From positions 302,707 to 341,300 of the forward strand of contig PASP01000010.1 of assembly GCA_002712005.1 (NCBI GenBank): a stretch of 38,594 bases of DNA, read 5' to 3'. The notes below the pieces were generated by a model, which did no database searches, had not been told where the DNA came from, and saw only the letters and a program-made list of their open reading frames with translations. Within the stretch, counting starts at the first letter, position 1; every line of letters begins with the position of its first letter. Shown here piece by piece: positions 7,366 to 15,319 of this stretch. The translations under genes were made by a program, and so were the position numbers. The stretch is from Halobacteriovoraceae bacterium (GTDB taxonomy: Bacteria; Bdellovibrionota; Bacteriovoracia; Bacteriovoracales; Bacteriovoracaceae).

Positions 7366-8892
7366 GGAGAAAGTGGAGAAACCTTGGATATCCGTAAAGT
7401 AAGCCGTTCTCACTCCAGAGTCTCCCCCTAGCTTTGGAGGTTCTCCACTTTTATACATCTCATCAATGAGTTCGGGAGATATATAGTTTCCAAATGCATT
7501 CTTTAAGAATTTCTTATCTTTATTCGTGAGATAGAAGTGTAAGAAGGTATTCCAGCTATATGTGGCACCAATACAAAAGAGAACAGAGAAGAGTTTTACC
7601 TCATAACCCATGGGAACAAAGTATTGCTTATCAATGATCAGAACGACAGCTCCTATGAGGACAAGGGCCATGAGGTCAAAAATAGCATTTCCAAAAAATT
7701 GTACGAGAATAATAAGAAGAGTTCCCGCTATCATGAGAATCCAGGTCCACTTAATAGACTCTTCTGTACTCTTATAGGTATGGCCATCGAGAAGTTGATG
7801 AACCATATTCATATGAAAATATACCCCGGCCATCAAAGGATCAACAGGAGTGTGTCTTAAGTCATGGGCACCGAAGGCAGTAGATCCAATGAAGACAATA
7901 TTTCCATCAAAGATTTCTTTCATTCTTGGATCGTCATCTGATGCTGTCATAACATCCCAGAAGCGAAGAGTGGGGAAGTTATTTTCAGCTCCAATCCAAC
8001 GTACTTTGGTTTCTCCTTCTACATTGAGTTCCATATTTCCATTTAAGAGTTTAGCTCTATAGTTATCCAGTCCAGCGAGTTCAACGACAACTTGTTCATT
8101 GGTATGATTTTCATAAGCCGCAAGGGCAATACTATGAAGATAGATAGGAGTGAGCTTCTTATTTCCTTCTTTATCTAATTCTTCAAAATCAAATTGAACA
8201 TTTCCAAGAAGATGATACTTTCTAATGATTCCATCTGTATCTTGTTCAACTTGTAAGTGTCCAAGAGTGGTTGAAGTACTTTGAATTTCAGGAATAGGAA
8301 AGACTTTCTTTTCTACATAGTAGGGAGCAAGACTTAGAAAGCTCTGTTCACCATTTTCATTTTCAATTGGATTAGAGCGAGCATCGACCATTCTATTAAG
8401 TAATGATTCCGGTGGATTTTCAAATGTCTCCGCTGTTGGATAAGAAGAGAGAGAGTAAGGGATGATCACTGAATTTCCGGGAATGGATTGAAAATCTTGA
8501 AGAGCATTAGCAAACTCTTCATCGACATTACTACCCGGACAGGTGAGGGATTCTTCTGAAAAGAAAACATCGTAGGCAACGGTTTTGGCCCCAAACTTCT
8601 TTAGCTTATTCATGAGCTTGCTATAGTTCTCACGTGGGAAAGGCCATTTTCCAATTTTTTTAATAGAGTAGTCATCAATGGCAACGAGGGTCACTCTCTT
8701 GTCTATGTAAGAGGGGTCGAGTCCATTTCTCATTCTAAAGTCGTAGAAACGATTCTCAATCGATTTTGCAAGATTCGATAATTTCGAGACAATATCACTT
8801 CCTCGGTCGCGGGAATTTCCGGAGAGGAGGATAATGAAAGAGGAAAATAAGATGATGGTGAATACACCAAGGTACTTTATTTTACTTAGCAT
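7363..8892 (-). CDS. N-terminal part of split CHASE2 adenylate cyclase (sensor, membrane segments, start of catalytic domain)
   Basis: A 509-aa product. An N-terminal membrane segment (residues 8-25) precedes a CHASE2 extracytoplasmic sensor with its usual signatures: ENRFYDFRMR, LVAIDDYSIKKIGKWPFPR and VAYDVFFSEE. Three closely spaced membrane helices follow (about residues 378-460). Then come a short linker (FGNYISPELIDEMYKSGEP) and the first strand of the cyclase domain with the metal-binding Asp501 in FTDIQGF. Translation stops at TAG right after FSTFS. The intact protein of about 771 residues would make cAMP in response to a periplasmic signal. It starts 22 bp after the TPR-barrel gene and is third in an operon with FecR and TPR-barrel proteins, a combination common in this lineage's relatives. 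Family assignment is firm; activity is doubtful because of the stop. Confidence 0.88.
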   Translation of the reverse strand: MLSKIKYLGVFTIILFSSFIILLSGNSRDRGSDIVSKLSNLAKSIENRFYDFRMRNGLDPSYIDKRVTLVAIDDYSIKKIGKWPFPRENYSKLMNKLKKFGAKTVAYDVFFSEESLTCPGSNVDEEFANALQDFQSIPGNSVIIPYSLSSYPTAETFENPPESLLNRMVDARSNPIENENGEQSFLSLAPYYVEKKVFPIPEIQSTSTTLGHLQVEQDTDGIIRKYHLLGNVQFDFEELDKEGNKKLTPIYLHSIALAAYENHTNEQVVVELAGLDNYRAKLLNGNMELNVEGETKVRWIGAENNFPTLRFWDVMTASDDDPRMKEIFDGNIVFIGSTAFGAHDLRHTPVDPLMAGVYFHMNMVHQLLDGHTYKSTEESIKWTWILMIAGTLLIILVQFFGNAIFDLMALVLIGAVVLIIDKQYFVPMGYEVKLFSVLFCIGATYSWNTFLHFYLTNKDKKFLKNAFGNYISPELIDEMYKSGEPPKLGGDSGVRTAYFTDIQGFSTFS

Positions 8893-8913
8893 GCTCTATC
8901 CTGTTAGGCCTTC

Positions 8914-10563
8914 TTAGTAATTCACACTGAGTTCAAAGCGAATTACATGTTTTCTATAATCAAATTGTTCTTTATTTTTTGAGATATTCCACGTGTGATC
9001 AAAACCTAGATTGGTACTTACATATTTCCCAACCTTTCTTCTTAATTCAATAGAAGGGGTGATTGTCTTTTCTATTCCCCTCGAGTCTTTCTGTTCTTTA
9101 GTATCGAGAAAGGAAGTGGATAGGGATGTGTTCAGGGTAAATTTATTCCAAATATTAGGAGTCAAAAGATCGAAGCGAAGTAGGTAATTGGCCGTTGTAC
9201 TATTGGGATCATTATAGCGATCAATATAGTCATACTGACCGAGAATAAGAAGTAAGCTTCCAAAAGAGAGGGGCTTAATTTGTTCGAAGCTGATGCTCGT
9301 TGTTCTATTGTGAAGAGCAGGATCAAATGATTTATAGTCTTTATATTTGAGTTTTAAAGTTGTAGGGCCAAAACTAAAGAAGCGAAATCTCTCTCCTATA
9401 TATAAGGATGTGGCCCTTGAGAAAAAGATCTTTTCTTTGGCTTTTTCTCGGTCTCGCTCAATATAGGTGTAATTAATATTGAAAAGTGCACTTGCTTCCT
9501 TTCCGAAGAGTTGATGTTCATAAGTATTATCAAGAGAAGCGGTAAGGTTGGTGGTATCATTTTGATAAACAGAAGCTTCATCTCTTTCTGTATGATAGGT
9601 ATTTCTAATACGAAGCTCTGGAGTATGAGTGAAGCGACCAGAGTGAGAGAAGAGATAGCCCATATTTAAATTGGATTCGTGAATGAAGGTATCTTCTTCT
9701 GTTGAAGCTGCAGTGGGAACATCTGTGGCCAGGGTAATATTGCTGTCATATCTCACTTCATGACGAAACCTTGCTCTAAATCTCTTATCGGGTAAGTTCT
9801 TTCCATTTTTCATGAGGTTGGGGTCGAGGTAATACCTTCTTTCAATCTCAGAAATTCTCTTGGTTATCTCTTTTGCGAGTTCAGAACTTGGTAAAGTCTT
9901 ATGTGACTTTTTCAAATGGGGAAGGACATATTTTACGATTAAGCTTCTTGGCCCTTTTCTCTTTTCGGCCATGGCCAATAAGCATTCAGACAATTGAAAA
10001 TGCGCGATTTGCGACATCTTCAAATCGTCTTCTTCTTCGGAAAGGGTGAGAAGAAGAGTGTAGTAGTCCTTGGCCTTTTTATAGTCCTCTAAAATTTGAG
10101 TGATATGGGCCATATAGTAGAGGGATACTTTTTTATTGAATCCTTTGTCATAGCTCTTTGTAAACGAAGCTCTCGCTTTAAAGAGATCGTTATTAGCATA
10201 GTAAGCTTGTCCTAACTCATAGAAGTAATCTTCGATTTTAAATCCAAGCTTTTTGGCCTTTAAAAAAGAAGCAATCGCTTCTTCATAGCGTAGGAGACGA
10301 TTGTATATAATCCCTTTGAGGTATTCTTTATTTCCCATGACGAGGGGATCTTTATCTTTCTGGATTAAAGATAAATTCTCAAGGGCCTTTATATAAGTTC
10401 CCTCTTTATAGCTTTTAAATGCAGAAATGAGAGTCTCTTTATTACTTGAAGCAGCTAAGAGCTCGGGACTATAAAGTAAAGTGGTTGAAGCGCAAAGTGT
10501 AAGAAGACTAAGAAGACTGGAAAGAGAGCCAGGTCTCCATCTATGCTGAATTGTTTCCTTCAA
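8914..10563 (-). CDS. TPR-domain outer-membrane beta-barrel protein
   Basis: A 549-aa protein with a TTG start at 10563, supported by a Shine-Dalgarno (AAAGGA) 6 nt upstream; there is no earlier ATG. A signal peptide covers residues 1 to about 38. Residues 43-200 form TPR-like helical repeats, for example YIKALENLSLIQ, YEEAIASFLKAKKLG, YYELGQAYYANNDLFKA-type units and YKKAKDYYTLLL. From about residue 265 to the end the sequence alternates in short aromatic-flanked strands (FRARFRHEVRYDSN, GYLFSHSGRF, LRFDLLTPN) and ends VIRFELSVNY, typical of an outer-membrane barrel. The architecture resembles periplasmic-TPR plus barrel assembly or export proteins, but no family can be named with certainty. 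It sits between fecR-type and CHASE2-cyclase genes and probably works with them at the envelope. Confidence 0.8.
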   Translation of the reverse strand: MKETIQHRWRPGSLSSLLSLLTLCASTTLLYSPELLAASSNKETLISAFKSYKEGTYIKALENLSLIQKDKDPLVMGNKEYLKGIIYNRLLRYEEAIASFLKAKKLGFKIEDYFYELGQAYYANNDLFKARASFTKSYDKGFNKKVSLYYMAHITQILEDYKKAKDYYTLLLTLSEEEDDLKMSQIAHFQLSECLLAMAEKRKGPRSLIVKYVLPHLKKSHKTLPSSELAKEITKRISEIERRYYLDPNLMKNGKNLPDKRFRARFRHEVRYDSNITLATDVPTAASTEEDTFIHESNLNMGYLFSHSGRFTHTPELRIRNTYHTERDEASVYQNDTTNLTASLDNTYEHQLFGKEASALFNINYTYIERDREKAKEKIFFSRATSLYIGERFRFFSFGPTTLKLKYKDYKSFDPALHNRTTSISFEQIKPLSFGSLLLILGQYDYIDRYNDPNSTTANYLLRFDLLTPNIWNKFTLNTSLSTSFLDTKEQKDSRGIEKTITPSIELRRKVGKYVSTNLGFDHTWNISKNKEQFDYRKHVIRFELSVNY

Positions 10564-10569
10564 GGGTAT

Positions 10570-10575
10570 TCCTTT
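10570..10575 (-). promoter_or_regulatory. Shine-Dalgarno supporting the TTG start at 10563
   Basis: The minus strand reads AAAGGA, then 6 nt, then TTG AAG GAA. Spacing and match are good, and there is no alternative upstream ATG, so this decides the start of the TPR-barrel gene. Confidence 0.65.
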
Positions 10576-10603
10576 ACCGCAAGGTTAAACATACTTTTGT
10601 TAG

Positions 10604-10632
10604 ATTATACTGATATTCTAAGTATAGCTAAA
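10604..10632 (-). promoter_or_regulatory. Possible internal sigma-70 promoter for the TPR-barrel gene
   Basis: On the minus strand a perfect TATAAT (10604-10609) is preceded at 17 bp by TTTAGC (10627-10632), a weak -35. Predicted transcription would begin about 34 nt before the TTG start. The 121-bp gap after the FecR gene is long for an otherwise tight operon, which fits a second promoter here. Confidence 0.35.
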
Positions 10633-10684
10633 CTAAGTATTTATAAAAACAGGAAACAAATTCTTTTTTTATAGAGAAATCCGA

Positions 10685-12058
10685 TTATTTTACTACGGGA
10701 CGAACCGTTACATTCGTACGATTACCTGAACCGTAGACTTGGTTATTGTCCGAATTTTGAAAGTCTTCGATGGTATCTCGATTTTCCTCTGTGATATTAT
10801 TCACTAAGCTTGGGTCCACATCAGAAGAGAAGTCGGGATTTTCGCTAATTTCTGAATTAGGCTGAGAAGCATCCATTACCTTAGGAGCTTCAGGGGCTAC
10901 GCTAGTCGTGCTGGCAATACCTCTTGCAGGTGAATCACTTCCTTGTTGAGGAGAGTCAACTTTAGCCGTGAAAGTTCCATCTGGGTTCAGATTGTAATGA
11001 TCGTTGGTGTAGTTACCTGTAGCGGGATCCACTCGACCTGTATCTGCCGGGGGAATATAAACTCCGGTATTGGGATCAAAAGTAGAATTCGCCGGTGGGG
11101 GAATATATTGAGCTGTTTCAATATCAATAAATCCACCTGCCTTAGGGGCTTGACCATCTGAAATGGATTCGATTTGGGGCGAGTCTGCTGCTATGGTCAC
11201 AGAAGCACTAGGGCCTGCAACTTGAGAAATAGCACTATCTAAAGATTGAGAAGTATTGGCCACTTCTTTAGCATCCATTCCTGGAGGAACGATACTTCTA
11301 TATTTCTTTGCAGGTGCAGCTGTTACTTGGGAAACTTCTGAACTTGGATTAGCTTGATTTGTACCAGCAGATGAAATACCTGGTACTTCATTTTTTTCAA
11401 GAGTTTCTAATTGGACCGGAGAAATTTTTGTAGGTTCGGTTACTCTTTCGCCTCGTGGAGAAGCTCCAGAGAATTGACCCCTTCTCACAATCACGGCCTG
11501 ATCATTAGAAACAATACTTTCTAATTTATTTTGATCAAATTGGGCAAGCTCTCCATTGATCTGACCCATGGCCACGGCACCTTCAAAGGTGACCAGTGAA
11601 GTCGCTTCATTCACTTCATTAAAAGAAACTTGAAAGTCAGTTCCTCTCACTCCCATCGCAGCAGTCTTCGTTTTAATAAAGAGTTTAGACTTATCCGTCT
11701 CTTTATTATCCATATAATTCTTCGTTACTTTAGATCGAATCTTTCCTTTAACCAGAGAAATAATTCCAGCCTTATCCTTGGGAAAGGATTCTATTTTCAT
11801 GGTCGAGTCGGGTCCAACGTTGATACTTGAGCGGTCAATAAACATGAGTTTAGTAAAGCTTCCTTTCTCTGTATGAACTTGGGCTCCCTCTGGTAGCCAT
11901 AGATTTCTCGTTACTTTCTTTGATTCCCCATTGAGTTCATAGACGACCTTACCTTTTACAATAATGGCCCTCGCTGCCTTATCTCCAGCTGCGTGAGCCA
12001 AGGGGAGGATGAAGAGGGTAAAGAGGGTTACAGCGACTCTGAATCCCAGATTATTCAT
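10685..12058 (-). CDS. FecR-domain periplasmic protein
   Basis: A 457-aa protein with an AAGGA Shine-Dalgarno 7 nt before the ATG and a signal peptide ending at AHA (residue 23). Residues 28-170 match the FecR domain: VKGKVVYELNG, LPEGAQVHTEKGSFTKLMFIDRS, LVKGKIRSKV, and the characteristic IKTKTAAMGVRGTDFQVS. The rest is low complexity, rich in Ser, Pro, Gln and Asn, with a small repeat (STFDPNTGVYIPPADTGRVDPATGNY region). There is no membrane helix, so this is not an anti-sigma factor of the FecR type with an inner-membrane anchor but a stand-alone exported FecR protein, perhaps binding peptidoglycan or a polymer. It is first in the operon with the TPR-barrel and CHASE2 cyclase, suggesting an envelope sensing or assembly module. 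Confidence 0.87.
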   Translation of the reverse strand: MNNLGFRVAVTLFTLFILPLAHAAGDKAARAIIVKGKVVYELNGESKKVTRNLWLPEGAQVHTEKGSFTKLMFIDRSSINVGPDSTMKIESFPKDKAGIISLVKGKIRSKVTKNYMDNKETDKSKLFIKTKTAAMGVRGTDFQVSFNEVNEATSLVTFEGAVAMGQINGELAQFDQNKLESIVSNDQAVIVRRGQFSGASPRGERVTEPTKISPVQLETLEKNEVPGISSAGTNQANPSSEVSQVTAAPAKKYRSIVPPGMDAKEVANTSQSLDSAISQVAGPSASVTIAADSPQIESISDGQAPKAGGFIDIETAQYIPPPANSTFDPNTGVYIPPADTGRVDPATGNYTNDHYNLNPDGTFTAKVDSPQQGSDSPARGIASTTSVAPEAPKVMDASQPNSEISENPDFSSDVDPSLVNNITEENRDTIEDFQNSDNNQVYGSGNRTNVTVRPVVK

Positions 12059-12073
12059 GGTTAATCCTTAGAA

Positions 12074-12145
12074 AAGAAAGATTTAAGTTAGATCACTAAC
12101 TTCAGTAACTTATCGACTATTTTATCGCTTAATTAAATCTTTCTT
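12074..12145. repeat. Inverted repeat in the fecR-type promoter region
   Basis: Perfect 12-bp arms (AAGAAAGATTTA at 12074-12085 and its complement at 12134-12145) are separated by 48 bp. Inside lies a smaller inverted repeat GTTAG-ATCA-CTAAC (12087-12100). The element falls within the 175-bp gap upstream of the FecR gene and could be an operator, a leader-RNA structure or chance in AT-rich DNA. The rest of the gap shows no gene. Confidence 0.4.
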
Positions 12146-12233
12146 GTAGGAAATGCTAAGATATTGAAATTATGAGAAAAGAAAAGAGGATGAAAAGACG
12201 ACATATTTTTCAGATGCCTCTAGGAATGGCCAT

Positions 12234-12923
12234 TTAGAAAATAGTCATCCCTAGGCTGACGGTGAAGAAGTGACCACTGAAGTCCTGCTTACTTTCTTCT
12301 TCGGAGAGTATATTGGTCTCAGCAAAGTCACTCTTATCAACAGAGCGAACTTTGTAAGTCTTCATGTAACTATAATTGAGCTCTATAAAAACCTGATGCA
12401 TTTCTTTGTAGGGGAGATCCTCTTCAAATCCAATGGAGAAACTTCCCCCATAGGATTCATAGGTTAGTTTTTGATCAGCATTAAAGAGGGGACCTGTACT
12501 TTCAAATTCATCAAACTTTACAGTTTGTAATGACCACATTGGTCCCGTTGATAAATACATAAACCAGTTTTTTACCGGCTGAACTCCTCTAAACTGATAT
12601 TTTACCGTGGGGCCAAAGCTTACATTTCTCCATTGTCCCTCTCCCGTAATTTCTTCTCCGCGGGAACGGAAGCGAAGATCTTCCATTTCGCCCCAATGGA
12701 TATAGCTAGAAAGATTAAATTCAAAATACTTCGATTTATAGCCAAAGTGAGTATTAAATCCAGTTCCATGGGAAAGATCTTCAGAATCTTCTAGACCCTT
12801 GATCTTTCCATAAGACTGACTAATTCCACCCTTCAAGTGCATATCATAGCGATAGGCATATATGGGTTGAAGAGTAAAAACGAAGATTGAAAGGACAGAG
12901 AGAAGAGAATATTTTTTCATCAT
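12234..12923 (-). CDS. Small outer-membrane beta-barrel protein
   Basis: A 229-aa protein with a signal peptide (MMKKYSLLSVLSIFVFTLQPIYA). It continues as amphipathic strands with aromatic borders (YDMHLKGGISQSYG, FEFNLSSYIHWG, VSFGPTVKYQF, FIELNYSYMKTY) and ends HFFTVSLGMTIF, with a C-terminal Phe. This is consistent with a barrel of about eight strands in the outer membrane. The start overlaps the stop of the upstream DUF3943-like gene by one base (TAATG), with GGAG upstream, so the two are translationally coupled. The second Met (12920) is an alternative start. No specific family is recognised; it may be a partner of its neighbour. Confidence 0.75.
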   Translation of the reverse strand: MMKKYSLLSVLSIFVFTLQPIYAYRYDMHLKGGISQSYGKIKGLEDSEDLSHGTGFNTHFGYKSKYFEFNLSSYIHWGEMEDLRFRSRGEEITGEGQWRNVSFGPTVKYQFRGVQPVKNWFMYLSTGPMWSLQTVKFDEFESTGPLFNADQKLTYESYGGSFSIGFEEDLPYKEMHQVFIELNYSYMKTYKVRSVDKSDFAETNILSEEESKQDFSGHFFTVSLGMTIF

Positions 12924-13789
12924 TAAAACTCCATGGTCATAAGAAGACCATTCATACCTTTGAAGTTGGTTTGAGGAACGATTTGAATCTTTCCTTCATA
13001 GAACCAAAATAAAGTTGAGGGGTTAATGATATGTCCGAGCACTCTTCCAAAACTATTTCCTGTCTGAAGTAAGTAGAGGCTTAGATTCTCAATTCCTACC
13101 CCTAGAATGGCCCCTAAGACCGGTGTTTGATAGAGGTCTTGAACACTGGCAGGCTCAGTGTAAATTTCAACTGTAAATTCAAAGAGGGCAGATGAGATGA
13201 AGGCCATCCCCATGGCATTAATTCGACTATAACCATTGGCACGATAGAAGAGGTAGAGTTGTGAACCGGAGATGGGGTGAACAAACCAATTCCAAAAGGG
13301 CTCATCTTGATCAAATACTAACTTTCCAAAGTTTCTCTTATAATTCTTCCAAGATCCTTTTTCTCTAAAAACTGTAGGTTGACTTAGGGGGTAGACTAAC
13401 CAACTTACACCGTACATGGCACTTATGAGTTTAAGAGATTCGCTAAGACTATGTTTACGATCTATATAAGTGTATTGATATTTCTGTACTCTTTGCCTTT
13501 GATTGATTTGTTCTTGCTGGTCTTCATAGAGTTTTAATTTTTTCTCATTTTCATCAAGCTCTACGGGGACACGGGCCTTCTCTACTGGAGTAGGCTCTTT
13601 TTGCTGAAGATCACTTGGCTGTAGGGCATACGCTGAAGATAGAGTGCTCAATTGGAGCACGGCCATAAATAGTGTAAAGAGTGTAAAGAGAAAGAAAGGC
13701 TTAATTTTTACTCGTTTCGAAAGGTCTCTATTTAGAGACAGAGACTGAGGCACAGGAGAGGGTGCGAGAGAAAAAAGGTAGTGAGGCAT
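12923..13789 (-). CDS. DUF3943-like membrane or exported protein
   Basis: A 288-aa protein. A hydrophobic stretch at about residues 31-55 (FFLFTLFTLFMAVLQLSTLSSAYA) acts as signal peptide or anchor after an unusually long, Ser/Pro-rich leader, so a shorter start is possible. A charged, Gln/Lys-rich segment follows. The rest resembles DUF3943 proteins: NWFVHPISGSQLYLFYRANGYS, a segment FEFTVEIYTEPASVQDLYQTPVLG, and several hydrophobic segments. The function of DUF3943 is not known. It is cotranscribed with the downstream barrel gene from a good sigma-70 promoter at 13828-13855. Family assignment is by motif memory and is moderately confident. Confidence 0.65.
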   Translation of the reverse strand: MPHYLFSLAPSPVPQSLSLNRDLSKRVKIKPFFLFTLFTLFMAVLQLSTLSSAYALQPSDLQQKEPTPVEKARVPVELDENEKKLKLYEDQQEQINQRQRVQKYQYTYIDRKHSLSESLKLISAMYGVSWLVYPLSQPTVFREKGSWKNYKRNFGKLVFDQDEPFWNWFVHPISGSQLYLFYRANGYSRINAMGMAFISSALFEFTVEIYTEPASVQDLYQTPVLGAILGVGIENLSLYLLQTGNSFGRVLGHIINPSTLFWFYEGKIQIVPQTNFKGMNGLLMTMEF

Positions 13790-13827
13790 CTTTTCGACCG
13801 TGTTTATTAATGATAATTTATCTGCCT

Positions 13828-13855
13828 ATTATAAAAGATATCTAGTTCATGTCCA
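13828..13855 (-). promoter_or_regulatory. Sigma-70 promoter of the DUF3943 / barrel pair
   Basis: On the minus strand TGGACA (13850-13855), a 16-bp spacer and a perfect TATAAT (13828-13833). This predicts a 5' leader of about 32 nt before the ATG at 13789. It lies in the short region between this gene and divergent hemF. Confidence 0.7.
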
Positions 13856-13872
13856 TCCCAAAGGGTTAATCA

Positions 13873-14778
13873 ATGAGTAATACAACTTCTTTAGACGCTG
13901 TAAAATCTAGCTTTCATCAATATGTTTATGATCTTCAAGAGGCCATTACCCAAGAGATGCTAGCAATTGACCCTGCGTTAAAAATAACCGAAGACAATTG
14001 GGAAAGAAAAGACTTTGAAGGAAATGATGGAGGTGGAGGACGGACACGTGCCTTTTCTGGAGAAATCTTTGAGAATGCCGGTGTAAATACCTCCTTGGTC
14101 CATGGAAAAGTAGCTCCAGATTTTGCTAAGAAAATTGGCGGAACGACAAATGATATGTGGGCCAGTGGAATTAGCCTGATCCTTCATCCCCACAATCCAA
14201 GAGTTCCCACCGTTCACGCAAACTTTAGAATGATCCAAGCTGGAGATAAGTTTTGGTTTGGAGGTGGTGCAGACCTCACTCCTTTCTATCCCCATACAGA
14301 AGACTTTCAATATTTCCACGGCGTATGGAAGGAAGCTTGTGCTCCTTATGGTACCTATGAACAGTGGAAAAAGAAGTGTGATGAGTACTTCGTTAACTTT
14401 CATCGAGAATCAGAAATGAGAGGAATTGGGGGAATCTTTTTTGATCACTTTAATACGGGTGATACGGAGAAGGATAAGGCCATGGTTTGTGATATCGCTT
14501 CCCATTTTATTAGAAGTTACTTTCCTTTGGTTTTAAAAAGAAAGAATGAGATTTTTACCGATCAAGACGAAGACTTCCAACTTCATAGAAGAGGACGTTA
14601 TGTGGAGTTTAATCTTCTCCACGACCGTGGAACTTCATTTGGTTTGAAGAGTAATGGACGTACGGATAGTATTCTTATTTCTCTACCTGCTCGCTGTAAA
14701 TTTACCTATCGTTATACTCCTGAAAAAGGTTCTCCTCACGAAGAAATGATGAAGTATTATCTTCCTCAAGATTGGTGA
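13873..14778 (+). CDS. hemF: Aerobic coproporphyrinogen III oxidase HemF
   Basis: A 301-aa protein, full family length. It carries out oxygen-dependent oxidative decarboxylation of coproporphyrinogen III to protoporphyrinogen IX in the cytoplasmic haem pathway (EC 1.3.3.3). Recognised by GGGGRTRAFSGEIFENAGVN, ISLILHPHNPRVPTVHANFR, FWFGGGADLTPFYPH, FFDHFNTGD, and YVEFNLLHDRGTSFGLKSNGRTDSILISLP. An AAAGGG Shine-Dalgarno precedes the ATG. It stands alone, divergent from the DUF3943-like gene and followed by a HiPIP gene. Its presence indicates aerobic haem synthesis in this organism. Confidence 0.97.
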   Translation: MSNTTSLDAVKSSFHQYVYDLQEAITQEMLAIDPALKITEDNWERKDFEGNDGGGGRTRAFSGEIFENAGVNTSLVHGKVAPDFAKKIGGTTNDMWASGISLILHPHNPRVPTVHANFRMIQAGDKFWFGGGADLTPFYPHTEDFQYFHGVWKEACAPYGTYEQWKKKCDEYFVNFHRESEMRGIGGIFFDHFNTGDTEKDKAMVCDIASHFIRSYFPLVLKRKNEIFTDQDEDFQLHRRGRYVEFNLLHDRGTSFGLKSNGRTDSILISLPARCKFTYRYTPEKGSPHEEMMKYYLPQDW

Positions 14779-14846
14779 GTCTTTGTCTAATTCAAGAAAG
14801 TAAGAGTTATAATTTTTGTCGAGAGTTTGAATCTGCAAACAAAAGT

Positions 14847-14860
14847 AGTTTTTAAAAACT
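14847..14860. repeat. 14-bp perfect palindrome upstream of the HiPIP gene
   Basis: AGTTTTTAAAAACT reads the same on both strands. It lies 87 bp before the HiPIP start, in the 169-bp gap after hemF. It could be an operator for a dimeric repressor, or chance in AT-rich DNA. No convincing promoter or terminator was found elsewhere in this gap. Confidence 0.3.
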
Positions 14861-14947
14861 TGTTCTACGTCATGTTTTTACTGTGATTTCTCCATTATAT
14901 TAATTCATAAGCTAGTTAACGATTTATTTTAAACGAGGATTAATTTT

Positions 14948-15316
14948 ATGATGGAATCAAAGAATAACCGTAGAAGTTTTCTTAAGATGGCTATTACTGC
15001 AGTAGCATTAGCTCCGGTAATCAAAGTATCAAGTGCTCTTGCTGCGGCCATGCCTAAGTCTCAAAAAATCAAAGATAAAATGATTGGCGAGAAGAAAATT
15101 AAAATGTTGAAGTATGTTCCTAATGCAGCTGAGGCCAAGAAACTTAAAGCGGCAGGAAATAAGAGTTATAAGAAATATAATGAAGGGGATAATTGTGGAA
15201 ATTGTCGCTTCTATACAGCGGACAAGAAAGAGCCTGAATGGGGAAAATGTACTATGGCCGCAAGACAATATGTTTCAGCTTCTGGATGGTGTAAGTCTTA
15301 TAGTAAGAAGAAGTAA
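14948..15316 (+). CDS. Tat-exported high-potential iron-sulfur protein (HiPIP)
   Basis: A 122-aa protein. The N-terminus has a twin-arginine signal (NNRRSFLKMAITAVALAPV), as expected for a cofactor-loaded export substrate. The mature part is small and Lys-rich, with the four Cys spacing of HiPIPs: Cys83 and Cys86 (DNCGNCRFY), Cys101 (WGKCTMAARQ) and Cys115 (SASGWCKSY), which should bind one 4Fe-4S cluster. It is likely a periplasmic electron carrier. Starts at 14948 and 14951 are both possible; GAGGA lies upstream. It ends 3 bp from the convergent stop at 15320 with no visible terminator between them. Confidence 0.9.
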   Translation: MMESKNNRRSFLKMAITAVALAPVIKVSSALAAAMPKSQKIKDKMIGEKKIKMLKYVPNAAEAKKLKAAGNKSYKKYNEGDNCGNCRFYTADKKEPEWGKCTMAARQYVSASGWCKSYSKKK

Positions 15317-15319
15317 TTT

